A stretch of 64,000 bases of DNA from Neiella marina (GCF_002165625.1 NZ_NGNS01000017.1:1-64000), one strand, 5' to 3'. Counted from the first letter of the stretch, positions 21,241 to 36,038 are shown. Numbers and translations are program-made. Notes: a model not told the origin generated them from the letters alone.

Positions 21241-23526
21241 CTAGGTAGCGCAGTCTGCCGTTTCCTTACCGTAGTCAAAGACTAGCTTACCGCGCTTCAA
21301 GGTAATGGTGACCGAGCCGCCGTTGGCTAAACAGCCAAACAGTAGCTCATTGGCCAGAGGTCTTTTCACTGATTCTTGAATCACCCTCGACATTGGTCGA
21401 GCGCCCATCGATTTATCATAGCCTTTTTCAGCCAAGTGCTTGCGCGCTTTAGCATCAACATCAAGGGATACGCCTTTGGCATCCAACTGAGCTTGCAATT
21501 CGACAATGAATTTATCAACAACCTGCTGAATCACTTCTTCATTCAAGTGGTTGAACCAAATAATGTTATCGAGTCGATTACGAAACTCAGGGGTAAACAC
21601 GCGATTGATTTCACCCATGGCGTCAGTGCTGTTGTCTTGCTCTTGGAAACCAATGGATTTTTTCACCGTCTCCTGCACCCCGGCATTAGTGGTCATCACC
21701 AAAATGACATTGCGGAAATCAGCCTTGCGGCCATTGTTATCCGTTAAGGTGCCATGATCCATCACCTGGAGTAGCAAGTTGTAGACATCGGAATGGGCTT
21801 TTTCGATTTCGTCTAACAACACCACACTGTGAGGATGATTCAACACTGCGTCAGTCAGCAAACCGCCTTGGTCGAAACCAACATAGCCCGGCGGTGCACC
21901 AATTAATCGGCTAACCGCGTGGCGTTCCATGTACTCAGACATATCAAAGCGAATCAATTCAACACCCATGAGCTTAGCTAACTGCTGAGTGACTTCTGTT
22001 TTACCGACACCAGTTGGCCCAGCAAATAAGAAGCTACCTACAGGTTTTTGCTCTTGTCCCAACCCAGAACGTTGTAACAAGATTGCGTCAGACAGCACCT
22101 CAATGGCCCGGTCTTGACCAAACACTACCATTTTCAGGTTGCGACCAAGGTTCTTCAGCACATCTTTATCTGTTGATGACACCGACTTGGCAGGGATCCG
22201 CGCCATTTTGGCAATAATGGACTCAATTTCATTAACACCAACAGTCTTCTTGCGACGACTCACGGGCACTAGGCGGGTATGAGCGCCGGCTTCATCGATG
22301 ACGTCAATCGCTTTGTCGGGTAAATGTCGATCATTAATGTATTTAGCGGACAACTCTGCTGCTGCGCTAATTGCTGGTTTGGTGTAACGAACACCATGAT
22401 GCTCTTCATACCGTGCTTTCAAGCCGAGCAGAATTTTGGTGGTATCTTCAACACTTGGTTCAGGCACGTCTATTTTCTTAAAGCGACGCGCCAAGGCGCG
22501 ATCTTTCTCGAAAATGCCGCGATATTCCTGATAAGTGGTTGCACCGATACAGCGCAATTGGCCGCTGGTTAGCAGTGGTTTGATCAGATTTGACGCATCC
22601 ATCATACCGCCGGATGCAGCGCCGGCACCGATAATCGTGTGGATTTCATCGATAAACATGATGGCGTGAGGCTTTTCTTGCAGCTCTTTGAGCAGCGATT
22701 TAAAACGCTTTTCAAAATCACCGCGGTACTTGGTACCGGCCAGCAATGCTCCCAAATCCAACGAATAAATCACGCTGTCGGAAATAATGTCTGGCACTTC
22801 GCCTTGCACAATGCGATAGGCTAAACCTTCAGCAATGGCGGTTTTACCAACGCCAGCTTCACCAACCAGTAGCGGATTATTCTTGCGCCGGCGGCACAAC
22901 ACTTGGATGGCGCGCTCTAATTCGTCTTCTCGGCCGATCAATGGGTCGATACCATCTTCGGCAGCTAACGCGTTGAGGTTAGTTGCAAAATTGGCCAACA
23001 CTGAATCGCTCGCTGGGGCCGACTCAGAGCTCTCAACGTCATTGTCCAAGCGGTCTTGGTTAGACGCGGAAGATTCGCTGCCTGAATTCTCAACTTTACG
23101 TATTCCATGTGAAATAAAGTTAACCACATCGAGTCGAGATACAGATTCGCGCTTAAGGAAGTAAACCGCTTGGCTTTCTTGTTCGCTGAACATCGCAACC
23201 AACACATTGGCGCCAGTCACTTCACTGCGCCCAGAAGACTGGACATGAAACACGGCACGCTGTAACACGCGCTGAAAGCCAAGCGTAGGCTGGGTTTCAC
23301 GTTCCTGATCTTCGGTTGGTATCAGAGGGGTTGTTTGTTCGATAAATTCGGTGAGGGAAACTTTCAAACGGTCAATGTCAGCGCCACACGCTTCTAAGGC
23401 TCCGACCGCCGCAGAATTCTGGAGAAGTGCCAGTAACAAGTGCTCCACCGTCATAAACTCATGACGCTTGTTACGGGCTTCTCGGAATGCATCATTCAAC
23501 GAGACTTCTAACTCTTTATTTAACAT
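21241..23526 (-). CDS. clpA: ATP-dependent Clp protease ATP-binding subunit ClpA
   Basis: ClpA is the AAA+ unfoldase that feeds substrates, including ClpS-delivered N-degron proteins, to ClpP. From the ATG at 23526 it is 761 residues (E. coli 758). Order of parts: N-domain repeat (1-145), AAA-1 with Walker A GEAGVGKT and Walker [11 protein letters not shown], then AAA-2 with GPTGVGKTE and LLDEIEKAH. The ClpP-docking loop is present as IGF ([10 protein letters not shown]), where E. coli has IGL. clpP is not in this window. clpS lies 71 bases upstream in the same direction. Confidence 0.97.
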   Translation of the reverse strand: MLNKELEVSLNDAFREARNKRHEFMTVEHLLLALLQNSAAVGALEACGADIDRLKVSLTEFIEQTTPLIPTEDQERETQPTLGFQRVLQRAVFHVQSSGRSEVTGANVLVAMFSEQESQAVYFLKRESVSRLDVVNFISHGIRKVENSGSESSASNQDRLDNDVESSESAPASDSVLANFATNLNALAAEDGIDPLIGREDELERAIQVLCRRRKNNPLLVGEAGVGKTAIAEGLAYRIVQGEVPDIISDSVIYSLDLGALLAGTKYRGDFEKRFKSLLKELQEKPHAIMFIDEIHTIIGAGAASGGMMDASNLIKPLLTSGQLRCIGATTYQEYRGIFEKDRALARRFKKIDVPEPSVEDTTKILLGLKARYEEHHGVRYTKPAISAAAELSAKYINDRHLPDKAIDVIDEAGAHTRLVPVSRRKKTVGVNEIESIIAKMARIPAKSVSSTDKDVLKNLGRNLKMVVFGQDRAIEVLSDAILLQRSGLGQEQKPVGSFLFAGPTGVGKTEVTQQLAKLMGVELIRFDMSEYMERHAVSRLIGAPPGYVGFDQGGLLTDAVLNHPHSVVLLDEIEKAHSDVYNLLLQVMDHGTLTDNNGRKADFRNVILVMTTNAGVQETVKKSIGFQEQDNSTDAMGEINRVFTPEFRNRLDNIIWFNHLNEEVIQQVVDKFIVELQAQLDAKGVSLDVDAKARKHLAEKGYDKSMGARPMSRVIQESVKRPLANELLFGCLANGGSVTITLKRGKLVFDYGKETADCAT

Positions 23527-23597
23527 AGGCACGCCCCTTACTAATCATTCCACCTACTAAGGTGTACTTCATGGTAATGCGGTTGGGATCAATGCAA

Positions 23598-23921
23598 TTA
23601 TTGCGCCTTCTCCATCGAGCAAAGTAACGGATGCTCATTTTCACGCGAATACTGATTGACTTGGACAACCTTGGTTTCAGCGACATCTCGGGTGTATACG
23701 CCACAAATTCCGCGTCCCTCGTTGTGGACTTCCAGCATGATCTGAGTCGCTCGCTCAGGTGAATGAGCAAAAAACCGTTGCAGCACATCGATGACAAAAT
23801 CCATCGGAGTGTAATCATCGTTGTTTAGCAAAACCTGATACAGCTTTGGCTCTCTAACTTGTAATTCAGGCTTCGACTCGACCACATCTTCATGGGCCAA
23901 GTCTGTGTTTCTTTCACTCAT
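23598..23921 (-). CDS. clpS: ClpS, N-recognin adaptor of ClpA
   Basis: ClpS binds N-terminal Leu, Phe, Tyr and Trp and delivers those proteins to ClpAP. From the ATG at 23921 it has 107 residues. The recognition pocket elements are intact: [35 protein letters not shown] and [12 protein letters not shown]. An upstream in-frame extension would add 17 residues not found in the family. The gene is divergent from cspD across a 212-base region with repeated motifs. Confidence 0.96.
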   Translation of the reverse strand: MSERNTDLAHEDVVESKPELQVREPKLYQVLLNNDDYTPMDFVIDVLQRFFAHSPERATQIMLEVHNEGRGICGVYTRDVAETKVVQVNQYSRENEHPLLCSMEKAQ

Positions 23922-23994
23922 AATCAATAGTAGCTCAAACCGATATACGAAAATTCGCGCGATAACGCACATTCAACTAACCGCACAAATTACC

Positions 23995-24106
23995 AACTTT
24001 GTATTAACGTTTCCTTGACTCGTACGAACTTTGTACTAGAGTGGCCAAAGGTACAAATTTTGTTCAATCAACGTCTGTCACACATTGATTTTGGCAGAAC
24101 AAAGTT
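23995..24106. promoter_or_regulatory. Recurrent AACTTTGT motif between clpS and cspD
   Basis: AACTTTGTA occurs at 23995-24003 and again at 24027-24035, 32 bases apart, which is about three helical turns. AACTTTGT occurs a third time inverted at 24099-24106, within the palindrome GAACAAAGTTC. An inverted TTTGTAC/GTACAAA pair also spans 24030-24057. The pattern suggests a binding site for a regulator of the divergent clpS and cspD promoters. The regulator is unknown. Confidence 0.35.
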
Positions 24107-24133
24107 CAGTCGTAAATGGAAGGATGTAGAAGT

Positions 24134-24349
24134 ATGGCTACCGGAAAAGTCAAATGGTTCAATAACGCCAAAGGGTTCGGTTTCATTTGTCCAGATGGCG
24201 GTGGTGAGGATGTGTTTGCGCACTACTCTACCATCGAAATGGATGGTTATCGCACACTAAAGGCGGGACAGGAAGTACAGTTCGAGTTGCACGAAGGCCC
24301 CAAGGGTAATCATGCGCTCAAAATCTCGCAGGTTAGCGACGAGAAATAA
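24134..24349 (+). CDS. cspD: Cold-shock-domain protein CspD
   Basis: This 71-residue single cold-shock domain carries RNP-1 (KGFGFICPD) and RNP-2 (DVFAHYS). Position opposite clpS-clpA is the standard place of cspD in E. coli, where CspD is a stationary-phase inhibitor of replication rather than a cold-induced protein. The start at 24134 follows GGATG; an in-frame ATG at 24116 would add six unrelated residues. A terminator follows. Confidence 0.92.
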   Translation: MATGKVKWFNNAKGFGFICPDGGGEDVFAHYSTIEMDGYRTLKAGQEVQFELHEGPKGNHALKISQVSDEK

Positions 24350-24372
24350 CGTACCTAGAACTATATTTTATG

Positions 24373-24396
24373 AAGCAGGCTTCGGCCTGCTTTTTC
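24373..24396 (+). terminator. Rho-independent terminator of cspD
   Basis: The AAGCAGGC/GCCTGCTT stem with a TTCG loop is followed by a T-rich run. The rest of the 344-base gap up to icd holds a possible icd promoter and otherwise AT-rich sequence with no gene. Confidence 0.9.
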
Positions 24397-24574
24397 TATT
24401 TTGTTACATTGTAAATTTAACCTGTTGTTATTTATATACTTTTTCTTTCAGCTTTAGACATTGGTCAAAGGCACTCATCAAGTCCTATTCAGCATCTCCA
24501 TAACCCATTGTTAATAAAAGAATTACACCATTGAAAACGGGCTTTTTTCACGACTATTCTATTGCCATACATAC

Positions 24575-24583
24575 TGCTATAAT
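24575..24583 (+). promoter_or_regulatory. Extended -10 promoter for icd
   Basis: A perfect TATAAT (24578-24583) is preceded by TGC, giving an extended -10 element. No good -35 box lies 17 bases upstream. It is 110 bases before the icd start, leaving a long 5' leader. Confidence 0.5.
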
Positions 24584-24693
24584 GTCCGCCGTTTTTTTGA
24601 TCGACTTAACACTCTGACGTGCATCTGCATCTCCCAGAATGCGAATCACACAGCTGCTGGTGACGAAAAATATTTAATTAAAAGGGAAACTAA

Positions 24694-26922
<2,229 letters not shown>

Positions 26923-26949
26923 GCCAAATGAGTAACAATTCAATCTGAT

Positions 26950-26979
26950 AAAAGGCAACGCTTCGGCGTTGCCTTTTTG
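26950..26979 (+). terminator. Rho-independent terminator of icd
   Basis: A twelve-base AAAAGGCAACGC/GCGTTGCCTTTT stem with a TTCG loop is followed by T residues. Confidence 0.92.
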
Positions 26980-27023
26980 TTTGTTAAGATTGCAGCGTTT
27001 ATTCATCAAATTTTTGCCAATCA

Positions 27024-27713
27024 ATGACACGTTCTGGTCCTGCCAACAAAGCAAATTCAACCAACAGCAATGGCGCTCGGAGCGGCAAACCGCCTCGTCG
27101 CGGCCACCACCATCGAGCAACAAAGCAAAACCGAAAAGCACATCACCAGACGACCAAAGGGCCAATTCAGGTCATCTTGTTCAATAAACCATTTGATGTG
27201 CTGTGCCAATTTACCGATCAAGCCGGTCGAAAAACCCTTGCAGATTTCGTCGAAGTCGCCGATGTCTATGCCGCTGGACGGCTCGATCGCGATAGCGAAG
27301 GCCTGTTGGTACTGACCAACTCAGGTAAGCTCAACGCCCAGCTGACCCAGCCCGGCAAGAAAACGCGTAAAACCTATTGGGTTCAGGTTGAAGGCGAGCC
27401 CAGCGAGTTAGATCTGCAATTGCTTAGAGATGGCGTCGAGCTAAAAGATGGCATGACACTACCGGCGCAAGTCAAACGCATTGATGAGCCCGACATCTGG
27501 CCTCGCAATCCGCCAATTCGAGTACGGCAATCGATCCCCGATAGTTGGCTTGAGATCAGTATCGTGGAAGGTCGCAACCGCCAAGTTAGGCGTATGACTG
27601 CCGCCATTGGCTACCCAACTTTGCGGTTAATTCGTTACCGCGTGGGCCGCTGGACGCTCGATGGCATTGCCAATGGCCAATGGCAACGGGCCGATACACC
27701 GGCCTCCAGATGA
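27024..27713 (+). CDS. rluE: 23S rRNA pseudouridine(2457) synthase RluE
   Basis: RluE isomerises U2457 in 23S rRNA. The 229-residue protein starts with a basic, disordered region of about 45 residues ([14 protein letters not shown]), as in E. coli RluE. The RsuA-type catalytic core follows, with the catalytic aspartate in [17 protein letters not shown] and the C-terminal [10 protein letters not shown] motif. It is the first gene of the row rluE-nudJ-mnmA-hflD-purB, the same order as in E. coli. The start codon has no strong ribosome-binding site. Confidence 0.93.
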   Translation: MTRSGPANKANSTNSNGARSGKPPRRGHHHRATKQNRKAHHQTTKGPIQVILFNKPFDVLCQFTDQAGRKTLADFVEVADVYAAGRLDRDSEGLLVLTNSGKLNAQLTQPGKKTRKTYWVQVEGEPSELDLQLLRDGVELKDGMTLPAQVKRIDEPDIWPRNPPIRVRQSIPDSWLEISIVEGRNRQVRRMTAAIGYPTLRLIRYRVGRWTLDGIANGQWQRADTPASR

Positions 27714-27754
27714 CACTTGGGCAAAGCTAGTTGCCCACCAAATAAGGACAACCA

Positions 27755-28204
27755 ATGACCGAGCGCTATCGTCCAAACACTACCGTTGCATGGGTAATTG
27801 AGTCGCCTGAGGGTTTTTTGTTTGTGGAAGAGAACATCCACGGCAACATGCAATTCAATCAGCCTGCGGGCCACATCGAAGCTGGCGAAACCCTTATCGA
27901 GGCGGCCAAAAGGGAGCTTCACGAAGAAACCAGCTTGCAACTTGAGCCTGAGGGGTTAGTTGGCATCTATCAGTTTCCCAACCAGAGCGGCAAGGTGGTT
28001 TACTTGCGCTTTTGCTTTTATGCCAAACTAGCTGAATCGCCGGCATTATTGCCCATTGACCCTGCAATTCATGCCTGCCACTGGCTGAGTCGCGACGACA
28101 TTGCAAAACGTTCCTTACGTAGCCAGTTTGTGTTGACCTGTACCGACGATTACATCGCCGGTAAACGGTTTTCATTGGACTTATTGCACTGCCAATTACA
28201 CTAA
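27755..28204 (+). CDS. nudJ: Nudix phosphatase NudJ
   Basis: NudJ is a small Nudix hydrolase that removes phosphate from thiamine pyrophosphate, HMP-PP and nucleoside di- and triphosphates. The 149-residue protein has the Nudix box GHIEAGETLIEAAKRELHEE (about residues 38-57). The box then reads TSL where the consensus has xGU. A clear ribosome-binding site (AAGGA) precedes the ATG, and mnmA follows 90 bases later. Confidence 0.92.
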   Translation: MTERYRPNTTVAWVIESPEGFLFVEENIHGNMQFNQPAGHIEAGETLIEAAKRELHEETSLQLEPEGLVGIYQFPNQSGKVVYLRFCFYAKLAESPALLPIDPAIHACHWLSRDDIAKRSLRSQFVLTCTDDYIAGKRFSLDLLHCQLH

Positions 28205-28279
28205 TCCGATCCAAGCAGGTTTCGATGCTTACGGTCTGACCAGAATCGTGTTAGAATCGCGCGCCCAAAAATAGTGTGA

Positions 28280-30063
<1,784 letters not shown>

Positions 30064-30070
30064 TCGTTAA

Positions 30071-31462
<1,392 letters not shown>

Positions 31463-31483
31463 CGCATTGTCGATAAAATGATG

Positions 31484-31510
31484 AAGGGAGCTTTCAAGCT
31501 CCCTTTTTTA
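31484..31510 (+). terminator. Rho-independent terminator of purB
   Basis: The AAGGGAGCT/AGCTCCCTT stem with a TTCA loop is followed by TTTTTATTTTTT. Confidence 0.92.
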
Positions 31511-31682
31511 TTTTTTATAAAGATCAAATAGTTAATTACCAATCAGTCAACAACAACAGTTTTGTAGTGCTTGCCGTAGCGTATTATTGCCAACGAAAAT
31601 AGAACCTTACCATTAGAATTGTTGATTTTTTAACCAGCTAGGCTACGCTTTTTTGTTACCATTTCTGACCAAAGCGAAACCC

Positions 31683-32147
31683 ATGGTAAGTAAATTCCAA
31701 GTGCGTCAGGTTAACTGGCAAGATGCACGGCAACTATTACAACAAGTTCGCTATCGTGTTTTTGTTTGCGAGCTTCGCGTCGATCCACGCAGTGAGTTTG
31801 ACGGCAAAGATGAAAATGCTTGGCATATCCTGGCTTGCGATCGCGCAGGCATCCCAGTTGGTACCGGGCGGCTTTGTCGCAACGGAGAAATGGGACGCAT
31901 TGCAGTGGTCATGGAGCACCGAAATCAAGGCTTGGGGTTAGCGATCACCAAAAGCCTATTTCGTGTTGCTCGCCACCAACAGCTGGCCGATGTGTACATG
32001 AAGCCAGAGCTTGACGACTTAGCAAAGTTTACCCAATGTGCCGCCAACCCTGTTGGCCCAGTATTCATGGAAGAAGGCATTCCGCACCAACAGCTAATTT
32101 GCTCTGCCGATAATGCTCAGCTACCCGACCTGTCTTATTTGCATTAA
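31683..32147 (+). CDS. GNAT-family N-acetyltransferase
   Basis: From the ATG at 31683 the protein has 154 residues with a GNAT fold. The acetyl-CoA pyrophosphate loop is RNQGLG within MGRIAVVMEHRNQGLGLAITKS (motif A). The N-terminal part contains RYRVFVCELRVDPRSEFDGKDE, reminiscent of the ElaA/YjcF group. The substrate is unknown. It is flanked by the purB terminator and a hairpin at 32195-32211, so it is probably monocistronic. Confidence 0.85.
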   Translation: MVSKFQVRQVNWQDARQLLQQVRYRVFVCELRVDPRSEFDGKDENAWHILACDRAGIPVGTGRLCRNGEMGRIAVVMEHRNQGLGLAITKSLFRVARHQQLADVYMKPELDDLAKFTQCAANPVGPVFMEEGIPHQQLICSADNAQLPDLSYLH

Positions 32148-32194
32148 TTGCGGCACCCTCAACGTATTTAAATTCTGCCATGATGAAATTTGAT

Positions 32195-32211
32195 AAACGG
32201 CTTTGCCGTTT
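32195..32211 (+). terminator. Short hairpin after the GNAT gene
   Basis: AAACGGC and GCCGTTT form a seven-base stem with a TTT loop 48 bases after the stop. The downstream T run is minimal, so terminator function is uncertain. Confidence 0.35.
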
Positions 32212-32274
32212 GTCATGCCATTGATACCATCCTCACAGCTTAACTCACTGGCCATTTCAGGAATTATCGGCAAT

Positions 32275-32931
32275 ATGTTGTTATCAATGATAAAAGCTGC
32301 GTTCTTGCAGAACATAAAGCCAGCTATCGCATTGCAGTCGTTGGCTGCAGCTTTAGTGCTTTGCTATTACTTCGTGCCGGCTACACTACCCGTATTCGAT
32401 TTCTTCGCCGACTTAAAAGCCCAGTATGGTATTGGCTATGCAATGGTTTCGACGGCATTTTTTGGCGGTCTTCTGCCTTTTATCTATCTACTGCTGTCAG
32501 GCCGTATCGAACGACAACCAATCGCTCAACTGGCGTTTTACTTGGTGTTGTGGGCATGGTTAGGAGCCTGTGTTGATACCCTATATCGCTTCCAGGGCGA
32601 CTTGTTTGGCCATGGCACCGACATCATCACCTTGGCAAAGAAAGTGGCAGTAGACCAGTTTATCTACAGCGCATTCTATGCCGCGCCTTTAGTCGCTCTG
32701 ACGTTCTTATGGAAAGAACAGGGATTCAGCTTTAAACGCTGGCGCGCTGCGTTGAATCGGCAAACGTTCACGCTAAATATTCCCGCCAACATCGCCTCTA
32801 ACTGGCTGGTGTGGATCCCAGCCGTAGTAGCCATTTATTCGATGCCCTCAGCATTGCAAATTCCCCTATTCAATGTCGTCCTGTGCTTTTATGTATTACT
32901 TGTCGCCGTACTCAACAAAGAAAAAAGCTAG
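32275..32931 (+). CDS. Mpv17/PMP22-like integral membrane protein
   Basis: About 218 residues with four to five hydrophobic segments. The C-terminal half looks like the Mpv17/PMP22 family known mainly from eukaryotic mitochondria and peroxisomes. It has a DQF followed by a hydrophobic helix and WKEQ, then NWLVWIPAVVAIYSMPSALQ and FNVVLCFYVLLVAVL, matching the family's NWxxWP...VP...N pattern. The likeness is distant and judged by eye. The start is uncertain: the ATG at 32275 has AGGAA twelve bases ahead, while an ATG at 32215 lies next to a hairpin and one at 32287 is also possible. Confidence 0.5.
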   Translation: MLLSMIKAAFLQNIKPAIALQSLAAALVLCYYFVPATLPVFDFFADLKAQYGIGYAMVSTAFFGGLLPFIYLLLSGRIERQPIAQLAFYLVLWAWLGACVDTLYRFQGDLFGHGTDIITLAKKVAVDQFIYSAFYAAPLVALTFLWKEQGFSFKRWRAALNRQTFTLNIPANIASNWLVWIPAVVAIYSMPSALQIPLFNVVLCFYVLLVAVLNKEKS

Positions 32932-33011
32932 TATAAAAACTCGCAAAATGAGCCAGTTGGCATAAGCTTGCAATCGACAAGTACTGCAATCAAATCAATA
33001 CGGGAGTAACC

Positions 33012-33392
33012 ATGGGACTACTGAGTGGCCTGATGGGCAATGCATCTGAAATCGATAGTGAAGAGCTCCAAGCCGAGTTCGACAATATTTTGTTTGACGG
33101 CGAGAGCATTACCCAGGCCTACAAACTGATTCGCGACATGTTCGTGTTCACCGAATACCGCTTGATTCTGGTTGATCGGCAAGGCGTCACTGGCAAAAAA
33201 GTCGAGTACCACTCGATTCCCTTCAAATCAATCAGCCAATTTGCGGTGGAAACCGCAGGCACCTTTGATATGGATGCAGAGTTAAAAATTTGGATTTCGA
33301 GCAGTAAAGAACCACTCGTGAAGCAATTTAAAAGCGGCGCTAACATCGTCGCTATCCAAAAAGCTATTGCTCAGGGCATTGCAGGCAAATAA
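33012..33392 (+). CDS. Bacterial PH-domain protein
   Basis: This 126-residue soluble protein has a good ribosome-binding site (GGGAG). After a short helical start it shows a run of beta strands typical of the bacterial PH domain (bPH_1): ESITQAYKLIRDMFVFTEYRLILVD, KVEYHSIPFKSISQFAVETA and ELKIWISS. It closes with a C-terminal helix (ANIVAIQKAIAQGI). Small stand-alone proteins of this type are common and their role is unknown. It is convergent with the next gene, 26 bases away. Confidence 0.8.
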   Translation: MGLLSGLMGNASEIDSEELQAEFDNILFDGESITQAYKLIRDMFVFTEYRLILVDRQGVTGKKVEYHSIPFKSISQFAVETAGTFDMDAELKIWISSSKEPLVKQFKSGANIVAIQKAIAQGIAGK

Positions 33393-33418
33393 CGACTATT
33401 TCGCCAACGCCGCGACGG

Positions 33419-34147
33419 TTAATCGTGGCGGCAGTTAGCGATTTGAGCGTTAAATTTGGCCAGAAATTCGGGATTGCGGGAGACAAATCGTTTATCGAAA
33501 TACACCCCAAGCGGCTTATTCAACAACGGATACGACTTCACTTCTGACAGTTGTCCCCGACGCACAAGCAACTCGGTCATCACACGCTCATTTGCTAAAA
33601 TTGCATCAACACGTTGAGCTAACAACGTGCGCAACAGCTTCTCTGTCCCAGGTGGTCGAGCGACCACTTGAAAATCATTGGCTTCGAGCCAGGCCAGCAT
33701 ATTGGAACCGTCAAATCCTCCGACTCGCGCCTGATTCTTGAAACTGGCATCGTTGGGATCAAAAGTCGAGTCAGTCAGCAAGAACCACTGCCAGTTTTGT
33801 TCAGCGATGGTATCCGACATAACCGCGAACTCATCCCGTTCGGCTTTTTGCGAGGCCGCAAAAAAACCATCAACTTCACCAGATTGAGCCATTTGCTGGG
33901 CTCGAGTCCATGGCAGCACTCTTACTTCCAAGCGCCAGCCCATTTGCGCCACGACACACTGCACTGTTTTCACAGCAATACCACTAAACTGGGGATTATT
34001 AGCCTTAGACACGCCGACTGGGTAACAACCGTAAGGGCATAGATTGTGAGTTGCCAGTGTTAAGGTCGGCTGGTCTATGGCAGCAGCATTTGATAACCAA
34101 AGGCTGGCGCCGATAACAACGGACCGGACAAACTTGGAAATTGGCAA
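33419..34147 (-). CDS. Periplasmic solute-binding protein, amino-acid (family 3) type
   Basis: The 242-residue protein appears to start with TTG, preceded by GGGAG five bases upstream, and has a signal peptide ending near NAAA. The rest resembles type 2 periplasmic binding proteins of family 3: FSGIAVKTVQCVVAQMGWRLEVRVLPWTRAQ, GEVDGFFAASQKAERDEFA and GTEKLLRTLLAQRVDAILANE. Two close cysteines (CPYGC) near the mature start may form a disulfide. No permease or ATPase gene is adjacent, so it may be a stand-alone sensor or scavenging protein rather than part of an ABC importer. Confidence 0.75.
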   Translation of the reverse strand: MPISKFVRSVVIGASLWLSNAAAIDQPTLTLATHNLCPYGCYPVGVSKANNPQFSGIAVKTVQCVVAQMGWRLEVRVLPWTRAQQMAQSGEVDGFFAASQKAERDEFAVMSDTIAEQNWQWFLLTDSTFDPNDASFKNQARVGGFDGSNMLAWLEANDFQVVARPPGTEKLLRTLLAQRVDAILANERVMTELLVRRGQLSEVKSYPLLNKPLGVYFDKRFVSRNPEFLAKFNAQIANCRHD

Positions 34148-34272
34148 TTGGGCTCCCTAACATCGAACGGTTGTTTGTTTTGCCAGAACGATATCTTTGA
34201 TATACGTGAGTCGATCAAATTCGGCTCGTATTTTAACCCGTTCAGCTATGCGCAACAATTAGCCTAAACTGG

Positions 34273-35805
34273 TCAGATCAGGCTTTGCAGCGGCTCATAG
34301 CAGCTGGGTTCCCTCGGGCAAGCAGCACCGCGCGAACAAATCAATCGGGCATCATTGTAGATACCGCGCTCAATCCAGTTGATATTCAAAATTCGAGCAA
34401 CACTCATTAAGTCATCCTGAATCTTAATCGGCATTTTTGCAGAACCACCGCCAGCGACACAGATGCGTCGCAAATCATCAGCCAACGTCAGACTGTCACC
34501 ACCCTGGGCATCAATTGCCGGATTCAAGTCGATTCCGGCACAAAGCACATGACTGTTACCAGCTAAGTCCTTCACTTTGACCGATTCACAACAATAGATC
34601 CGAGGTTCATTGCCAACATTCAAGATCGAGATTTGCGCAGAAGTGCCTTTCGCAGGTTGATTGATCATCCGAAACACCGCCCAGTGCTGACAAGGATCTT
34701 CTACCGCTCGCATGTTGCCCCAAGGTAATGGAATTCCATTGCCTCGATACACAGCTTTCAACTTTCCCGGTGCGTAAGCATCAAAATAATGCCAGTGAGC
34801 ATAAGGAGACACTGCGGTCATTCGGCGCATAGCGACCGAGGCCGAGACATCGATCATTTTGTTTACCGCAATTTCATATCCATGGCGATCCAATAACTGA
34901 CGAAACGGGACTTTTGGACAAAGCAGTGCGCCGGCAAAAAAGCTCGATTCAAAATCGCGCCAAGCATGAAGAATGTCTTGTTGATCCATGGTCGATGACT
35001 GCACCGCGGCATTGCCATGTTCATCAACTAGATCTGAATCATGGCCGCCAACCCGCATGATGCTTTTTAGGCCATCTTTGTTATGAAGTACGCAATGGCC
35101 GATGTGTACTGCCAAGTCATACTTTAACCGGGTCGGAAACTGCTTGAGAATTTCGTTCAAGTGGAGGGTATGAGGCGGTTCAAAAAACGATGTAGTCACC
35201 CCTTTGCTAGTTGCCCCAATCGTCGTGTGAATATCACTCGGAGCACGCTCAAACCACTTTAATTTGACACCAAATCGACCAATGATTTCCATCAGCTCAT
35301 CAATACTAAGGGGCATTCGTTTTTGGCCAATTTCCTCCGCTGCTCGTTCCAAATCGGGAAAATGATTCTGATGGTGCTCTTGGTGGGCACGGATCAAGAG
35401 GTGGGCAAACTGGCGTCCTGTGGTACCCGTTTGAGACAACATTTCAGGAATAGCGATCTGCAAAATGTCATTAGAAAACAAAAAGCTTGGCTCTAGCGCC
35501 ATCCCATCGATGCCGCCGCGCGAGCCTTTGTTCGGCGTAATCGCCTGCTCTTCTGGGACATCATCAAGAAACCAGTCCGGCTGTTTCTGAAATACCGAAG
35601 CAATCACCTCTAACATGGCAACACTCGGTACCCGCTTACCGCGTTCAATCATCGAAAGATACGACACCGACGGTGCAGATTCGGGATCGAGTCGAACACA
35701 GCGTGACGACAAATCTTCCATGGTTAAATGGTTACGTTTGCGTAGGTTTCTAATCTTGGTACCGAGAAAGTGACTCTTTCTCATTAAGCTTTTTGTTGGC
35801 TTCAT
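34273..35805 (-). CDS. Long XRE-family regulator with degenerate peptidase-like domain, probable control of malate synthase
   Basis: The 510-residue protein has an N-terminal XRE helix-turn-helix (about residues 10-75, with LTMEDLSSRC and SVSYLSMIERGKRVPSVAML). A central region resembles the ImmA/IrrE-type domain of the short-chain-acyl regulators, with a degenerate motif HIGHCVLH in place of HExxH. The large C-terminal domain ends with Cys490, Cys496 and Cys502 in a C-x5-C-x5-C pattern. Architecture and position opposite malate synthase recall RamB of Corynebacterium and PrpR of Mycobacterium, which control glyoxylate-cycle and methylcitrate genes. It may correspond to the DUF3612 group in vibrios. 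Direct orthology is not claimed. Confidence 0.75.
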   Translation of the reverse strand: MKPTKSLMRKSHFLGTKIRNLRKRNHLTMEDLSSRCVRLDPESAPSVSYLSMIERGKRVPSVAMLEVIASVFQKQPDWFLDDVPEEQAITPNKGSRGGIDGMALEPSFLFSNDILQIAIPEMLSQTGTTGRQFAHLLIRAHQEHHQNHFPDLERAAEEIGQKRMPLSIDELMEIIGRFGVKLKWFERAPSDIHTTIGATSKGVTTSFFEPPHTLHLNEILKQFPTRLKYDLAVHIGHCVLHNKDGLKSIMRVGGHDSDLVDEHGNAAVQSSTMDQQDILHAWRDFESSFFAGALLCPKVPFRQLLDRHGYEIAVNKMIDVSASVAMRRMTAVSPYAHWHYFDAYAPGKLKAVYRGNGIPLPWGNMRAVEDPCQHWAVFRMINQPAKGTSAQISILNVGNEPRIYCCESVKVKDLAGNSHVLCAGIDLNPAIDAQGGDSLTLADDLRRICVAGGGSAKMPIKIQDDLMSVARILNINWIERGIYNDARLICSRGAACPREPSCYEPLQSLI

Positions 35806-35810
35806 TTTGT

Positions 35811-35844
35811 AAAATTCACAGTGTGAAATTTTTATTGTGAAATT
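35811..35844. promoter_or_regulatory. Candidate operator between the XRE regulator and glcB
   Basis: TGTGAAATT occurs at 35822-35830 and again at 35836-35844, 14 bases apart. The first copy forms a near-palindrome with AATTCACA just before it. The site abuts the regulator start codon and lies about 200 bases from glcB, fitting autoregulation and possibly control of glcB. Confidence 0.45.
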
Positions 35845-36038
35845 CTAGTTTCGTTTTCACTAGACTACAAAATAACCGAGCACGGCAACCGTCATTCAAT
35901 GGCATGAATGAGAGGTGCTGCACAAAGTGAACGACCAACAAGTTCAACAAGGACGCAGCAGCCGCAGCTAGGGATCAACAAAAAATCACGCAACAACGTA
36001 TTGCGTATTGGAGAGACTAAGTTTCGGAGGATCAGGCC

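Noticed and set aside
24134-24349. cspA-type cold-shock gene with a long regulated leader
   Set aside because: The position opposite clpS-clpA and the short leader fit cspD; the typical long structured cspA leader is not seen.
34863-35110. Active ImmA/IrrE-type metallopeptidase in the XRE regulator
   Set aside because: The HExxH glutamate is missing (HIGHC), so proteolytic activity is unlikely.
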